This document shows positions 10,045-22,217 of a DNA stretch of 39,964 bases, piece after piece. The position numbers and the translations under genes are program-made. The notes under the pieces are model-generated. The model was not told where the DNA came from. It did no database searches and saw only the letters and a list, made by a program, of their open reading frames with translations. Source of the stretch: Conidiobolus incongruus B7586 (Eukaryota; Entomophthoromycota; Entomophthoromycetes; Entomophthorales; Conidiobolaceae); contig JNEM01010372.1 in NCBI GenBank assembly GCA_000697335.1, positions 1-39,964 on the forward strand, in the 5' to 3' direction. Numbering within the stretch: the stretch's first letter is position 1; every line of letters begins with the position of its first letter.

Positions 10045-12534
10045 TTAGGAAGATTTGATTTGATTTTGTCTTAGCTCTTCATTTTCTTTTTTTAGTCGTT
10101 CGTTTTCTTCCTTTAAAGTTTGATTTTCATTGATTAAATTTTGTATCATTTGGTCAAATGTAATCTATATTATGGATTAATAAATTGTGGTTATATTAAT
10201 ATATTGACTTCAATTTACCAGTGTTGTGTCTAATATAGCAGCAGTTTTACTAAATTTAAAATTTAAAATTAGTAACAGATAACAATAAAATAAATTAGTA
10301 GAGTTACCTTTGAGAATTGGATATTTGATCCTTCAAAGTTTTAGCATTAGATTGAGAGCGTGAAAGATTTGAAGTGGGCTTTTCACCAACAATAAGTGCT
10401 CTCAAGTCCTCAATCATAGCTCTTTGCTGTTCGTTCTGTTTGACCAGAACATCCATTTGTCTGGCGTAGACTATCAGTGAACTCGTGTCAACACATGACT
10501 CTGTTGATGAGCTAGTTTGAAGATGTGCGACATCCGACTTTTCAGCACTAACATGAAATCTTCCGCGAATACTCGTGGCACTAGATGGCGGGTCACCTCC
10601 GTCACTGGCAGTTGACGAATGAACGGTAATACTCGATGAGTTGGCATTATTAACTGAAAATCTACTAGATTTAGAGTTATCACGCTGTATTCCTACGTTT
10701 GGACTTGTTGGCCGTCCTTCGCTAAATGCATCAACTGAAAGAGATGCTTTTTCATCACTTACGCTAAATCGACTCTTTTTAATCTTTCCAGATGAAGGAG
10801 TGGCAGTGACTGGGGTCGCACTTGCTCCCTGGTTGGGAGATGTTGGAGTATTTGGTGGTACATTTTGTGTATCAATCACGAACCTGCTCTTACGACCAGC
10901 TGGCTTGGGTTCAGCTGGGATAGGTATTATCTCAGCAGGTAAATCGCTAGAAATTGATGAAGGAGCATCAAGATCTACTTTGACATTGATCGATGAACTA
11001 TCTTCACCGCTGACTTCTAAAGGTTCTTCAAATCCTGGAGTTAATTTGTTTTCAAAAAATTGCTTTTCGTCAACGGTTACATCAGGAGAAAAGTTCCAAG
11101 ATTCACCACGAGCGGGAAGACGTGTAATTCGAGCAATACCAGCCTTGGCTATATCTGAAATTAATACATTATTGGTAACATTAACTATTTAAACTTACGT
11201 GGAGGTATATTTCGCTCTTCAATCGAAGGAAGAGATTGTATAATTTGGTAAATACAATGTTTCTTTTTACCCAATTGCTTAAAAAATGGATGTTGTAGAA
11301 GTTTCTCGGTAGTGGGTCTTAATAAATTAAATTTAGCCAATTAAATCATATAATTTTGAAAATATCAGTTACCTCTTTCTGGGATCTTTTTGAAGACAAG
11401 AATCGATCATTTCTTTAAACGTCTTACTATATTTGTACTTGGTTAAATCTCGATCAAGAGTTGGAGGATCTTTTGACAAAGTCATCATTAAAACCTATTA
11501 ATAATTAAAAATCAGTAAAAAATAAAGATAATAAAATATAAATATAGTTACCTTAATAGGGGGGAATTTAGCCAAAGGAGCTTGGCCATTAGCCAATTCA
11601 AGAGCAGTAATACCAAAAGACCAAATATCTGCTTTATAGTCGTATCCTGCCTGTAAACATATCATTTAGAGCTAATAATCAATTATTTGAACTAATGATT
11701 ACCTGTTCCATAACTTCAGGAGCCATCCAACAAGGAGTACCCACAAAAGTTTTTCTCATTTTTTGGCGATCGCCACCGTCCGATAAAGAAGAACTTACAC
11801 CAAAATCTGCGAGTAAAACAGTTCCTTGATCATCCACCAACAAATTACCAGCTTTAATATCTCTATTTAAAATATGAATCAATCAATCCAATATATTGGT
11901 AAAATTGGAAATTTAAGTCACAAAATTAAATAATATAGAAATTCAATTACCTATGGATATGGCCATTTTTATGAAGGTACTCCATACCCAATAAAGTTTG
12001 TTTTAAAATACAAGCTATTACAGTTTCTTCAAGTCCTTCAGGATATCCCAATTTTAAAATATCTAAACAAGAACCTAATCAATTTGTTAATTTTTATCCA
12101 GTTCAATTCAATTTAACCAATATTTACCTGCAGAAAGTAAAGGTGTAACGATGTGCAACTTGGTACCGTTTACAAATGTTGCATATACAGGTAATAAATT
12201 TTCATGTCGACATAGGAACATGACTTGAGTTTCTCTCTAAATTAATTAAATTCTTATTAGTAAATTGTTTACTAGATGTAGAAAAATAAGATAAAATATT
12301 TATAAAGATCAAAATTTCAATAAAAAACAAATATATAAGAATAATTACCCTTAATTCATCAATCTGATTCCTCTCAAACATTTCCATATCAATCAATTTT
12401 ACAGCAACTTTCTGGTTAGTAGGCTTATATATAGCTGAGTGAACGATAGCCGACGAACCATAACCGATAATTTTAACAAATTCATAATCGGAAGGATTGG
12501 TAGAAAATTCGTGAGGTTGAGTTTTTGTAGTCAT
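10045..12534 (-). CDS. Ste20-family kinase, OSR1/SPAK/Fray type, with RFxV repeats
   Basis: Ten exons: 12534-12349, 12236-12128, 12074-11951, 11862-11703, 11650-11552, 11494-11373, 11317-11199, 11154-10308, 10249-10219 and 10164-10045. They join in frame to 638 residues. The kinase domain (about 17-280) has glycine loop IGYGSSAIV (23-31), Lys46, HRD (139-141) with [14 protein letters not shown] (159-161) and the activation segment [20 protein letters not shown]178 aligns with the OSR1 threonine phosphorylated by WNK kinases. A WNF motif follows at 326-328, as in plant Fray-like kinases. The Ser/Thr-rich tail has RFVI, RFSV, RFSV and RFHV at 397, 435, 471 and 505. Two C-terminal helices (about 548-571 and 600-634) look like coiled coils; the last is encoded by exon 10 after a 31-nt exon. 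A typical CCT domain is not seen. Likely a cytosolic stress, polarity or osmotic signalling kinase (inference from family). Confidence 0.93.
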
Positions 12535-14322
12535 ATTATTATATTATTATTTATTATATTTTAGAATTAATATTTTGAGTATTATTGATAATTAATTATG
12601 ATAATCCAGTAATATATATTATATATTGAATAAAAAATGTAAAGATTTTAAAAAATTGAATGATAAAGTTTAAAAAAAGAAATGAAATTGGGATTGAACT
12701 CTTCAATTGAAAGAGGATAATGTATTGAATCAAATCTAAATAATTCTTATCTTTTATTAAGGCGTCTAAAATCTAATCCTAAATAAGATCAATCAATTCG
12801 CTCAAATTCCAATATATGAGGATAATTATATTAAGTAGATAAACGAATGATGTAATTCTTTTTATTAATTCAAAATATTTAAATAATCATTATCAATATC
12901 ACTACTTCTTTTCTAGTATAATTGGTTATTGGAATTTTTTAGTTGATCTTCTTGAATTAAAAGTGAAGAATATTAAATATTCGCAATATTATAAAATTTT
13001 GAACTAATTTTTAATTTGAATTAATAGTTAGATCTTGGTTTCTTTTAAACATCAATATGTATATCATCAAATATTTGCAATTGTTAGTATTTATTAACTA
13101 AAGAATATCAATTTAGATATCATGATAAGGGATATACTTTTAGTAGGAACACTTTGTTTGATATTATTATTATTATTAACGATAATATTTTATCTAAATT
13201 TTAAACCCCAGTTAATATTACATAACTGATAATATACTATGACAATTAAGATTTGATAAAAAATCATAGTAATATTAACCTTTGATTCCAGTTTTCAAGG
13301 AAATACTTTATTAAAGTATGAATACGCAAAATTTAATATTATATTGTTTCAAAAAATGCGTAGTTATATCATTGTTTTGAATTAAAATTTTTTAGATTAT
13401 ATATATTTTATATTACTCTTTTTGAAATTATTAAATATAATATAAGAAATTGTTGAAAGTTTTGTAGTAATTACAATTCATTTATCACAATCTCTTTTAG
13501 ACTAATTTTTTAGTGCAAGTATTACATAACACTTAATACCTGATATTTTTAAGTTATATAAGAATTCACTAATATAGTTAAATAATATAAAATTAATAAA
13601 TACTCAATGATATGCACTATTACATATCTGTGGTTAATATTAAACATTATATATATATTCTGATATAAATAATTGCTGTTTATTTCATCTACTCGATAAG
13701 AAATTATACTCAAAATAACTTTTTTGGATATTGTATCAATATTCAAAAATTATTTAAAAAATGAATTTAGTTTGATTATAAATAAACAAATCCAATATTT
13801 TGATTAAAGAGCAGTAAGAATATCTAATACATAATCAAAGGTGTACGAATAATATAGTTTCTATAATTTTCAAACTATTCAAAAAAAATTTTATTTAATA
13901 TTTATATGATATTTATAATGAGTATAAATAATTTTTACATTTAAAATTTGGTTAAACTGCTTTATGTTTATTATGAATTAAACGATAAAAATCAAATTGA
14001 TAATATTTGAATTTTTATAAGTGATTATAAATAAGAAAAAATATATAAGAAGGTATAAATTAATCCTTTGTTATTGAATTCTAAAAAGATATTAAGAATA
14101 TAGATTGATAAAAATCAGATTATCATGATATATGGTTTAATATCATACAGTTTTTATATCCTAATTTATGATGACAACCAACCATATAAAGAAGGTATAT
14201 CTTATTCTCTTGGATGAATAAAATTACACAAATTTTGAAAAAAAAATCCTTGTTCAAAATTAGGATATATAATTTGAAGATACAAAATATCTTGGATAAA
14301 ATAAGTATAAAGAACTGGATAA
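12535..14322. other. long AT-rich spacer upstream of kinase
   Basis: Contains the kinase promoter at its left end. The rest is A/T-rich without a convincing gene. A 65-residue minus-strand open frame (13549-13746) is made almost wholly of A/T-coded residues and is not called. Confidence 0.5.
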
Positions 14323-14442
14323 GAAATCATTTTAAAACAATATTATGACAAAAGCAGTGCAATATATATTTTAAAATCAAAGTCAAAATTAGATGAGCGA
14401 AAATGGCATAAAGTGGCTCTATTGGCTAATTCGATTGATTAA
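14323..14442 (+). pseudogene. short protein-like relic, family unknown
   Basis: A 39-codon open stretch ending in TAA whose second half (SKLDERKWHKVALLANSID) has balanced, protein-like composition and less biased codons than the surrounding spacer. There is no start codon and no clear splice acceptor before it. It may be a leftover exon of a decayed gene or transposon; the KWHKVALLA segment recalls Myb/SANT helices, but this is too short to assign. Confidence 0.25.
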
Positions 14443-14746
14443 TTGATTAGTGATTTTTAGATGTAATGATAAAATTTTAAGACAATCTACTGAACGAGTT
14501 TTGTCTATGTTTATAATATAATCAAATATATTATATAATAGTTGGATTTATATTTGAAATCCATAAAGCAAACTATGTATATTTAATTTCTTGAATATAA
14601 TTAGTTAATATGTAAATAATTGATCATAGGAAATATCCTTGAATGTGTCGGAATATATATTTACTGAATGACAAATCAAACTAATTATTGAAACGAATTT
14701 TAAATAGACATCTATTATGGAGTTAATATTTGTGTTCAAGATTTCG

Positions 14747-16255
14747 TTAATACCTTAATTTGATTTTAACATGAAATTGTGTCTCCTTTGGAACCATTAA
14801 AAATTCTTTTCTAAGGAATAATTTGGCACCTACTGTAAGCTCAATATCAAATCGATGGGGTAAGTGAGCTAATAATAAAAACAATTCTAACCATGCCAAC
14901 TCACCACCAATACATGCTCGGGGTCTAGTGCTGAAAGGGTACAATTTGGACTTCAAAGAGTCACTTTCTGGTCCAAGCCATTTGTCGATATCAAATTGTC
15001 TAGAATTAGGAAAGTTTTCATCAGAATGATTTATTGCATATGTACTGTATAATATGATGGTCTAAATATTAAATCATTAAACTTTGTTAGATAAGAAATA
15101 TATATATACTTGCTCCTTCTGGAATAAAATGGCTATCTATAACTGTAGCTCCTTTAGGCACTTCTCGTGGAATAGGCCTGAAGGCCACTGAATGGAATCT
15201 CATAAACGCTAGAATGATAGTTTCCAATAGTGAAAGTTTATGACAATCATCCATAGTTGTAATGGCATTAGGATCAGGAAATTCTTTTATGATTTGAGTG
15301 ACAATATGCTGGTAAATTGGTCGGTTTTTCAAAATTTCATAAATAGTAAATATTAAAGTATTGGAAGTAGTGTCAACACCCGCAAGGAGAAAAGTAATCG
15401 ATCCGTCAATTATCTGGTCATCTCTCAAGCTTAAACCTGATTATGTATCCTGAGTGTCTATCATTGACTGAAGGATATCTAGATGATCACTTTTCGATTC
15501 TCTTCTTTTGTTTATAGTTTCGGTAAACAACCCACTGATAAAGTCATGCATTTCTCTAAATGATTTCAAAAATGGGAAAATAATAAGACCAATGAATATA
15601 GTCGCTTTGTGAAAAAATTTCAGATAATGTTTGAATTGATCTGGATTATTGTACATCCAAGAGATTGTCCAAACACTAATCTACTCACAACGGCTAAGGT
15701 ACTCGAATAAAACAATTCAGAGATATTGACTGTAACTTCCTCTTTGCCTGAATTGAACAAACTAGACTAATATCGAATTTAGTTGAGGGTATCTGTTTCT
15801 AGAATTGTAGGTTCCATAATTCGAATGAATTTGGAACTAATTGCTGTTGATATCATCGTTTTCTTTGTATATAATAATTCTAGTCTCATATAGAGAGAAT
15901 GGTAGGATTATTAAATTCAAAAATTTTATATTGCTTGGTTTTCTTATATTGATAGCCGTTTGGTAATTTATATGTGTTAGAATTACTCACAATAAACTTA
16001 TTTTTCGCAACTACAATCACTTTAAGATTACAATGCCAAAGAATATTACAAAATACTTCAAAAATATGTTTAAGTATATTTTTAAAAAAAATATCGAGGA
16101 TAGTTTGGACGTAATAATTTTGATATTGGCCCAGAATAATATGCACGATAAATATGGCTATGATAAAACCAAACACAATTGAAAACTATGGTAAAAACAA
16201 TAAACTCCATATAAGTGATGGATTTCCAAATTTGTTGCAAGTCATTGAACAACAT
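14747..16255 (-). pseudogene. decayed cytochrome P450, relative of neighbouring intact copy
   Basis: The minus strand aligns from end to end with the intact P450 at 18091-19630. The N-terminus at 16255 starts with ATG and shows TYMEF..NCVWFYHSHIYRAYYSGP against SYIEL..NFVWFYYSQIYTAYYSGP. Later blocks include LPNGYQYKK, FEFNNPTI, the I-helix AGVDTTSNTLIFTIYEILKNR, IPEGA, FDIDKW and PFSTRPRACIGGELAW. It is broken by several frame changes in the first third, by stops (one is a TAA in the segment DTQD-TAA-SGLSLRDD), and by a missing ExxR (AFMRFH in place of ESLRFH). The heme loop reads FSTRPRACIG, with Arg in place of the family's Gly. The intron before the last exon is still recognisable (15115-15060 region). 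This is a dead tandem paralogue of a host gene. Confidence 0.85.
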
Positions 16256-18090
16256 ATTCAAAATAAAAAATTCTCAGTTTTATACCAAAATATATTTCTC
16301 GAAATATCTAAGCATTTTGTATTAATTTCAAATCATGCAATATACTATATATTACCTCACTGGTAATCGGTGGGGTCAAAAGTGTATTCATTTGTATTCG
16401 TACAGATTGTATTTAATTCATTATTTAATTGATTATCTTTAATATATTCAAAAAATTAACAAATTTGAATATTATTATAATTCTCTTATTATTTTAGCTT
16501 CATAAACTAAAATATTTGATTTAGGACTTATTCTAAATCTTTTTTAATTATTTTTTTAAATTATATAATTATATAACATACAATATTATAAGTTATATTA
16601 TTTTCAAAGAATATTATGATCAAAGTATTATGAGCTTTTGATATATTTTTAAATGATATTACGTATCATTTTTAAAGATTATAAAAGGTAAAATCAACAT
16701 TTTTAGTTCTGATATTAAATCATAATTTTAAGATTAATATTAATTTGTACTTATAATTTTGTAATATATAACTTAAAAATTAATAAACAATTTCATCTAG
16801 AAATATATATTTAGAGACCAAAAATTGTGAATAAAATATGATGACCAATATATATGATTCATTCCATTTTCAATACTTTTTATTCTCAAATCATTATTTG
16901 ATGCAAAATTTTTGATTTTATCAATTAGTTAACTGAAAATATTGTTTCATAATTTTATATAATTCAGTCCCAAAATTTACTGAATTACCAATTTTTTTAT
17001 TTCTGATAAAATAAAAAATAAATTAAAATTTTTAGTTCAATCAAATATTGATGTTAATAGTAAATTAAAATAAACCTAATTAATATATATTTGGTCAATA
17101 AATCCATTTGAAAATTATATAATAATACTTATAATAATAAGAATATTATATATTATGATTAAACTAAATTTTTGTTTTTTTGCTCAATATTTTATATACT
17201 AAATGGTTATAGATTATGTAAGGTGTAAATTCTTCAAAGTTGTATTTAATATTAATCTTAATTAGACATATTAATTTTGAATAAAATTTACAACTATTAT
17301 ATAAATATCAAAATTAAATAAAATTATTTTTCATCATTAAAATTTGTTTTTTCCCAATTTTTTTGAATTTGAATTTTAAAATACATGTATAAAAAATGTA
17401 AAAATAAATCAAAGAATCAATATAATAATTAGATAACCTAATCTTGTTATAAATTTATATACATATATAGGATGATATTATCAATAATGAGATGTGATGA
17501 TGTAATTCAAATAAAATATTAGAAGAATAGCTTGATTTAAAAAAAAATTGAAAATTGAATTAAATTCAATCAAAAATACTTCTGTTATATATATTAAAAT
17601 TATTATTATATAATCAAAAAAGAATAATATATGGTATATAATTGGATATTATTATGATATATTTATATTTGAATGGATCTATGAGATTCAGCTATTTCGA
17701 ATAATCATTAACCTTTTTCAAAGAATTTTATAATTTACATCTAGTTATAATCTGTATAACTTTTATTAATTCTATTAATGAAAAAAAATTTAAATACTAT
17801 ACATTAACCAAACTATCACATTAATTTTATTAAAAATTCATAATATTAAACATCTTAATGATCAAATATAAATTTTTTGTTAGCTTAAAAAACATTGATA
17901 ACAGATTGGGTACAATCATTTTCATGATTCACTATAAATCATTATACAATGTGATATTGGATGATAATTTATTCGATATTCGTGTTATAAAAAAAATAAT
18001 AAATGTTTAAAAATAATTTCAAATATATAACTAAATATTAAAAAGTAGCTGCTGACTATATATAACAAAAAATTACTTGTAACGCACTGG
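16256..18090. other. spacer between P450 copies
   Basis: A/T-rich DNA separating dead and intact P450 copies, with no coding signal. The duplicated upstream regions are no longer similar by eye. Confidence 0.5.
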
Positions 18091-19630
18091 CTAAACTTTA
18101 AAGGATCTTCTTCGAATTTTAATATTCAAATTCTTCTCCCTAGGAGATAGTAAGAAACCATTCACGGGAGTTATCTTAGAATTATCTTCAAGTTCCATTT
18201 CAAATCTATGGAGTAAATGAGAGAGTAATAGGAACATCTCCATCCATGCCAACTCCCTTCCAATACATGACCTTGGCCCTGTACTGAATGCATACAGTTT
18301 TGATTTCAATGACTCTCTCTCTGGTTCAAGCCATCTTTCGATATTAAATTCTTTCGCATTAGGAAAATATTCGTCTGAATGGTTGACTGCGAATGCATTA
18401 AATGCTATTACGGTCTAAAGATTACATTATTAGTGATATAATAAAAAAAGTGTAAAATATAATTACTCCTTCAGGAATAAAGTGACCATCAATTGTGACT
18501 CCTCCTGGAGGAACCAAACGTGGAATGGGTCCAAATGCTACAGGATGAAATCTAAGAGATTCAAGGATAGCAGCTTCTAGTAATGGAAGTTTTTTACGGC
18601 AATCATCCACAGTGATTGTGGCATTAGGATCTGGGAACTCTTTCACTATCTGAGAAACAATACGTTCATAGAGTTCTCGGTTCTTCAAAATTTCATAAAT
18701 AGTAAAGATCAATGTATTGGAAGTAGTATCGATTCCTGCGAAGAGGAGAGTCATAGCTTCATCCACAATTTCGTCATCCCTCAACCTCAAGCCCGACTCT
18801 TCATCTTGTGTATCCATCATGGATTGAAGGATATCGGAATGGCTACAGTTTGACTCCCTTCTCTTTTTCATATTCTCAATAATTATTCCTTGAAAAAGTT
18901 GGGTGGGAAGATACCAACGTTTCAAAATTGGAATTAAGGGTAAAAGGCCAAGAACTAATTGAGCTCTGAAGATGAGCTTCATATAATATTTAAATTCATT
19001 TGGATTCTCTATACAATGAAGAGATTCTCCGAATACTAGTTGGCTAATGACATCCAGAGTACTTCGATAAAATAGCTCGTAAATATCTACGGTAATTTCA
19101 TTGGTTTCGTTATTAAAAAAACTGGACAAATATTTGATCAAGTTAAGAGTTCCAGTTTCGAGTATTAAAGGCTCCATATTTTGCATGGATTTCGAACTGA
19201 ATGCTGGTGATAACAATCTCTTTCTTTTTGCATGGTAATCTTTATCTCTCGATGAGAATATAGTGGGATTATTCAGGTCAAACAGCTTATACATCACACT
19301 CTTTTTATACTTATAGCCATTTAACAATTTAAATGCTTCTATATCGCTAACTAGTACACCATTTTTAGCAAAAACGAATACTTTACCATAATCCTCGTGC
19401 ATTTTATAAAAGTTATCAGCATGTCCTATTAACCTCAAATAATATCTATAAAAGTAAAAGAACAAGGGATTTTTAGGATGAGGTAGATGTGAGTGTGGTC
19501 CTGAATAATAAGCTGTATAAATTTGGCTATAATAAAACCATACAAAATTAAAAATTATAAAGAAGGTCACTAGCTCAATATAAGATATTGAATTCCAAAA
19601 TTGCTCTAAATCGTGTAACAAACTTCTCAT
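18091..19630 (-). CDS. cytochrome P450 monooxygenase
   Basis: Two exons, 19630-18467 and 18414-18091, with a 52-bp intron (GTAATT...TTTAG) join to 495 residues, a usual length for microsomal P450s. A hydrophobic N-terminal anchor spans about 17-34. The I-helix oxygen-binding motif is AGIDTTS (298-304). The K-helix motif is ESLR (357-360). The PERF-like segment is FNIERW (411-416 region). The heme loop is FSTGPRSCIGRELA with Cys438 as heme ligand. All catalytic landmarks are intact, so it should be an active heme-thiolate monooxygenase on the ER membrane working with a reductase. The substrate is unknown; I cannot assign a CYP family number. The next gene downstream is a dead copy of the same gene, in the same orientation. 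Confidence 0.94.
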
Positions 19631-19681
19631 TATAAAAAAATCAATAGTTTTAATAATCCTAAAAGAAGTGTGACATTTTGT

Positions 19682-19688
19682 TTTTATA
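19682..19688 (-). promoter_or_regulatory. TATA element of intact P450
   Basis: TATAAAA on the minus strand, 52-58 bp upstream of the P450 ATG, flanked by mixed-composition sequence. Confidence 0.45.
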
Positions 19689-19699
19689 TCAAGAAATAC

Positions 19700-21757
19700 T
19701 TCAGGTTATATACTACTCATCATCAATCTTAGCATGAATTATTTGAAAAAATGGCACCACATCAGCCCGAACATTATACCATTAAACTTTATTACATGTG
19801 ATTATTGAATTTTTGACAATTTGAGTTATCTTTGGAATATGATATTTATAATATGTTAATTATATGGTATTAATCATATTCAGTATTAAAACATAAAAAA
19901 TATTTCAAATATATCAGATCTTCAGACTAAAAATCAGCGATATTTCACAAAAGATCTTAATAACTAAAGGTTATTAAAGGTTTGAAACATTTCAGTTCAT
20001 TCATTTATGAAGCACTTTAAAAACCTGGAGTCTCTATATTCTTGATTTTTATATAATATAATGATTAATGTGATATGTTTTACAATAAATATATCAATAT
20101 TAAATTGAGACTGATATTATTTATATATTGTATATTTAATAACATTGAAAACTTTGTGTATGAATAAATATTTAATAGTCAGAAATCTCATTTTGGTAAT
20201 AAACTGAAACATATAATATTTATTTAATTTACAAACGGAATATAATCAAGTTCTTATTTTGGTATAATTCAAACATATTAAATTAAATGTTACAAAATTC
20301 AACATTTTGTTATTATTGTAAATTTTTTCATTAATTACTACATATTAAGAATATATATATATATATATATTCACCATTGAATCTGATAATATCCAGCAAT
20401 GCTTATTATATTAATTGTTAAAATAATAGATTTGGAGTTAAATATGAATTAACTATTTTACCAATTAAATAACAATAGCAAATCTATAATATTCAAGAAT
20501 TGGTATATATTTTTTTAATTAAAATCAATAATAGAGATAAAATTTAACCATATTAACAAAATTACTAAATCCAAATTATACTTTTAACATTGAAATTGTG
20601 ATAAAATCAAAATTTCGAAAAGATATACATATATATTCCTATTACATGCATTTTAAATTTTGTCAATTTCTTTATATTTTCTTGTAACTGTTATATTAAT
20701 TTGAATAAAATTTGTTTACTAACCGTATTATCAAAATTATTATAAAATTGAATATTAACAGCCATCAATAGAAATATGATAATTACATTTAATATATACT
20801 CAAAGTTAAATGATATATCTCATAAATATTTATTTAAAAATGATTTTGAATATTTTCAAGAGGTTGATTTTGATAATAATACAAAGTGTTAAATTGGAAT
20901 TTTTGAATGTATTTTTTATCATAATATTATTTTATATAACTAAGTCACTAAAGAATATTTTTGAGGTTTGATACTGTATCCAAAATTAAACACTACTTTT
21001 TTTAAAAATTTACCTTTATCAGACTATTAATAGTTATCTATTGCATATTTAATATATTATATTATTTGACTTAACCTATTATTCCAATTATTTTAAAATC
21101 AATAATATAAATTTGGTTCATTTGATTGATTAGAAATTAATTTTACTTTTACTCAATCTAGTTAATATAAATAATTTGATAAAGTTATAGTTTATATCAA
21201 TTTATTAGTAATAAAACTAAAAATTATAATTAAATAATATTCATAAATAAAATAAATATCATGTTGAAAATAATAATATATAATGTATATCGTAAATGAA
21301 AAAACTTGAATTTTTATATTGCGATTTCAAATAAATTAAATTTGACATTTTATATTTTTCACAAAAATTTTGAAAATTATTTGATATCTATATTATTTTG
21401 GAAAATAACATGGGTTAACATAAATAAATTAAAAGTATTCTATCAATAAATAAACTAGGTAATATGATTATCAATTTTATCACAAAAATTATAGAGTTTG
21501 TAATTGATTCATTAGCTTAAACAAATATTATTTCAATTTTGGTAGATAATAATAATTATTCAAGTGTATAATAACAGTGAATTAGAATAATAAATATGAA
21601 TTTAATAATAAAATTGGTACACTAGATAAACTGAATAATGTATCAGTATTCAAATAAATACTAAATTGAGTTTGTCGTTTAATTAATTGAGTATGATTAA
21701 AAAAATTATTTTTGAACTAAAAAAGCGAGTGTCAATAGATAATATAATATATGATAT
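19700..21757. other. long AT-rich spacer
   Basis: Two kilobases of A/T-rich DNA with a pure AT dinucleotide run near 20350-20371. No gene, RNA or element ends were recognised beyond the P450 promoter region at the left edge. Confidence 0.5.
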
Positions 21758-22096
21758 TTATAAAATAATAAGAATTAAAAGATTTTTGGAGTTTATTTTT
21801 AAGCATATTATATGAAGTCCTATTATTGAGTATATTTGAATATGTATTTTTGAAGGATAAACTTTAATAATTTGACTAAATTGAATGATGAAATCATATT
21901 CCATTTTATAAAAAAATAAATTTAATGATATAGAATTTAGAAATTGTGGGATATTATATTTTCCAATAACATTTAGTATTAACAAAGTATTAATCAATCC
22001 AACAAAAATAATTAATACACTGAGCATCGCGGGCCTCTTCTTCTCCATCCACCTTCCAATAGTTGGTGTAAGACACTTTTTTAATTTAACATCCAT
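21758..22096 (-). CDS. small putative membrane protein, uncertain
   Basis: A 112-residue open frame from a true ATG, divergent from RPL9 with 121 bp between the starts. The first 25 residues (MDVKLKKCLTPTIGRWMEKK...) are coded by clearly less AT-rich DNA, followed by a hydrophobic segment (about 24-45, MLSVLIIFVGLINTLLILNVI). After residue 45 the composition decays to A/T-coded residues, so the true gene may be shorter or spliced. No family recognised. Confidence 0.3.
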   Translation of the reverse strand: MDVKLKKCLTPTIGRWMEKKRPAMLSVLIIFVGLINTLLILNVIGKYNIPQFLNSISLNLFFYKMEYDFIIQFSQIIKVYPSKIHIQIYSIIGLHIICLKINSKNLLILIIL

Positions 22097-22126
22097 TAAT
22101 TATCCAATACTAACGAATTCAATTTT

Positions 22127-22165
22127 TTATATAATCGAAACAAAAAATCAAAAATGTCAACTTAA
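22127..22165 (+). promoter_or_regulatory. RPL9 TATA-like element and three-codon upstream ORF
   Basis: TTATATAAT at 22127-22135 lies about 85 bp before the RPL9 ATG. Within the likely leader, ATG TCA ACT TAA at 22154-22165 would form a minimal upstream ORF (Met-Ser-Thr) if transcription starts before it. Confidence 0.3.
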
Positions 22166-22217
22166 ACTCTCAATTACAAAACTTGAATTTATTGCAATTA
22201 CAGTAATCTGAGTCACG

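Noticed and set aside
10641-11192. 183-residue plus-strand open frame
   Set aside because: It is antisense to exon 8 of the kinase; the less AT-rich coding sequence leaves the opposite strand open.
10045-12534. Assignment of the kinase as PAK or germinal-centre kinase of the Sid1/Nak1 type
   Set aside because: There is no PBD/CRIB domain, and the activation segment [17 protein letters not shown], the WNF motif and RFxV motifs fit the OSR1/SPAK/Fray group better.
16154-16366. 70-residue plus-strand open frame
   Set aside because: It is antisense to the N-terminal part of the dead P450 and its upstream region.
20350-20371. AT dinucleotide run, and other AAT runs near 9380 and 38850, as possible functional repeats
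   Set aside because: Simple microsatellites are expected in such AT-rich DNA and show no array structure; no CRISPR-like or tandem-repeat arrays were found.
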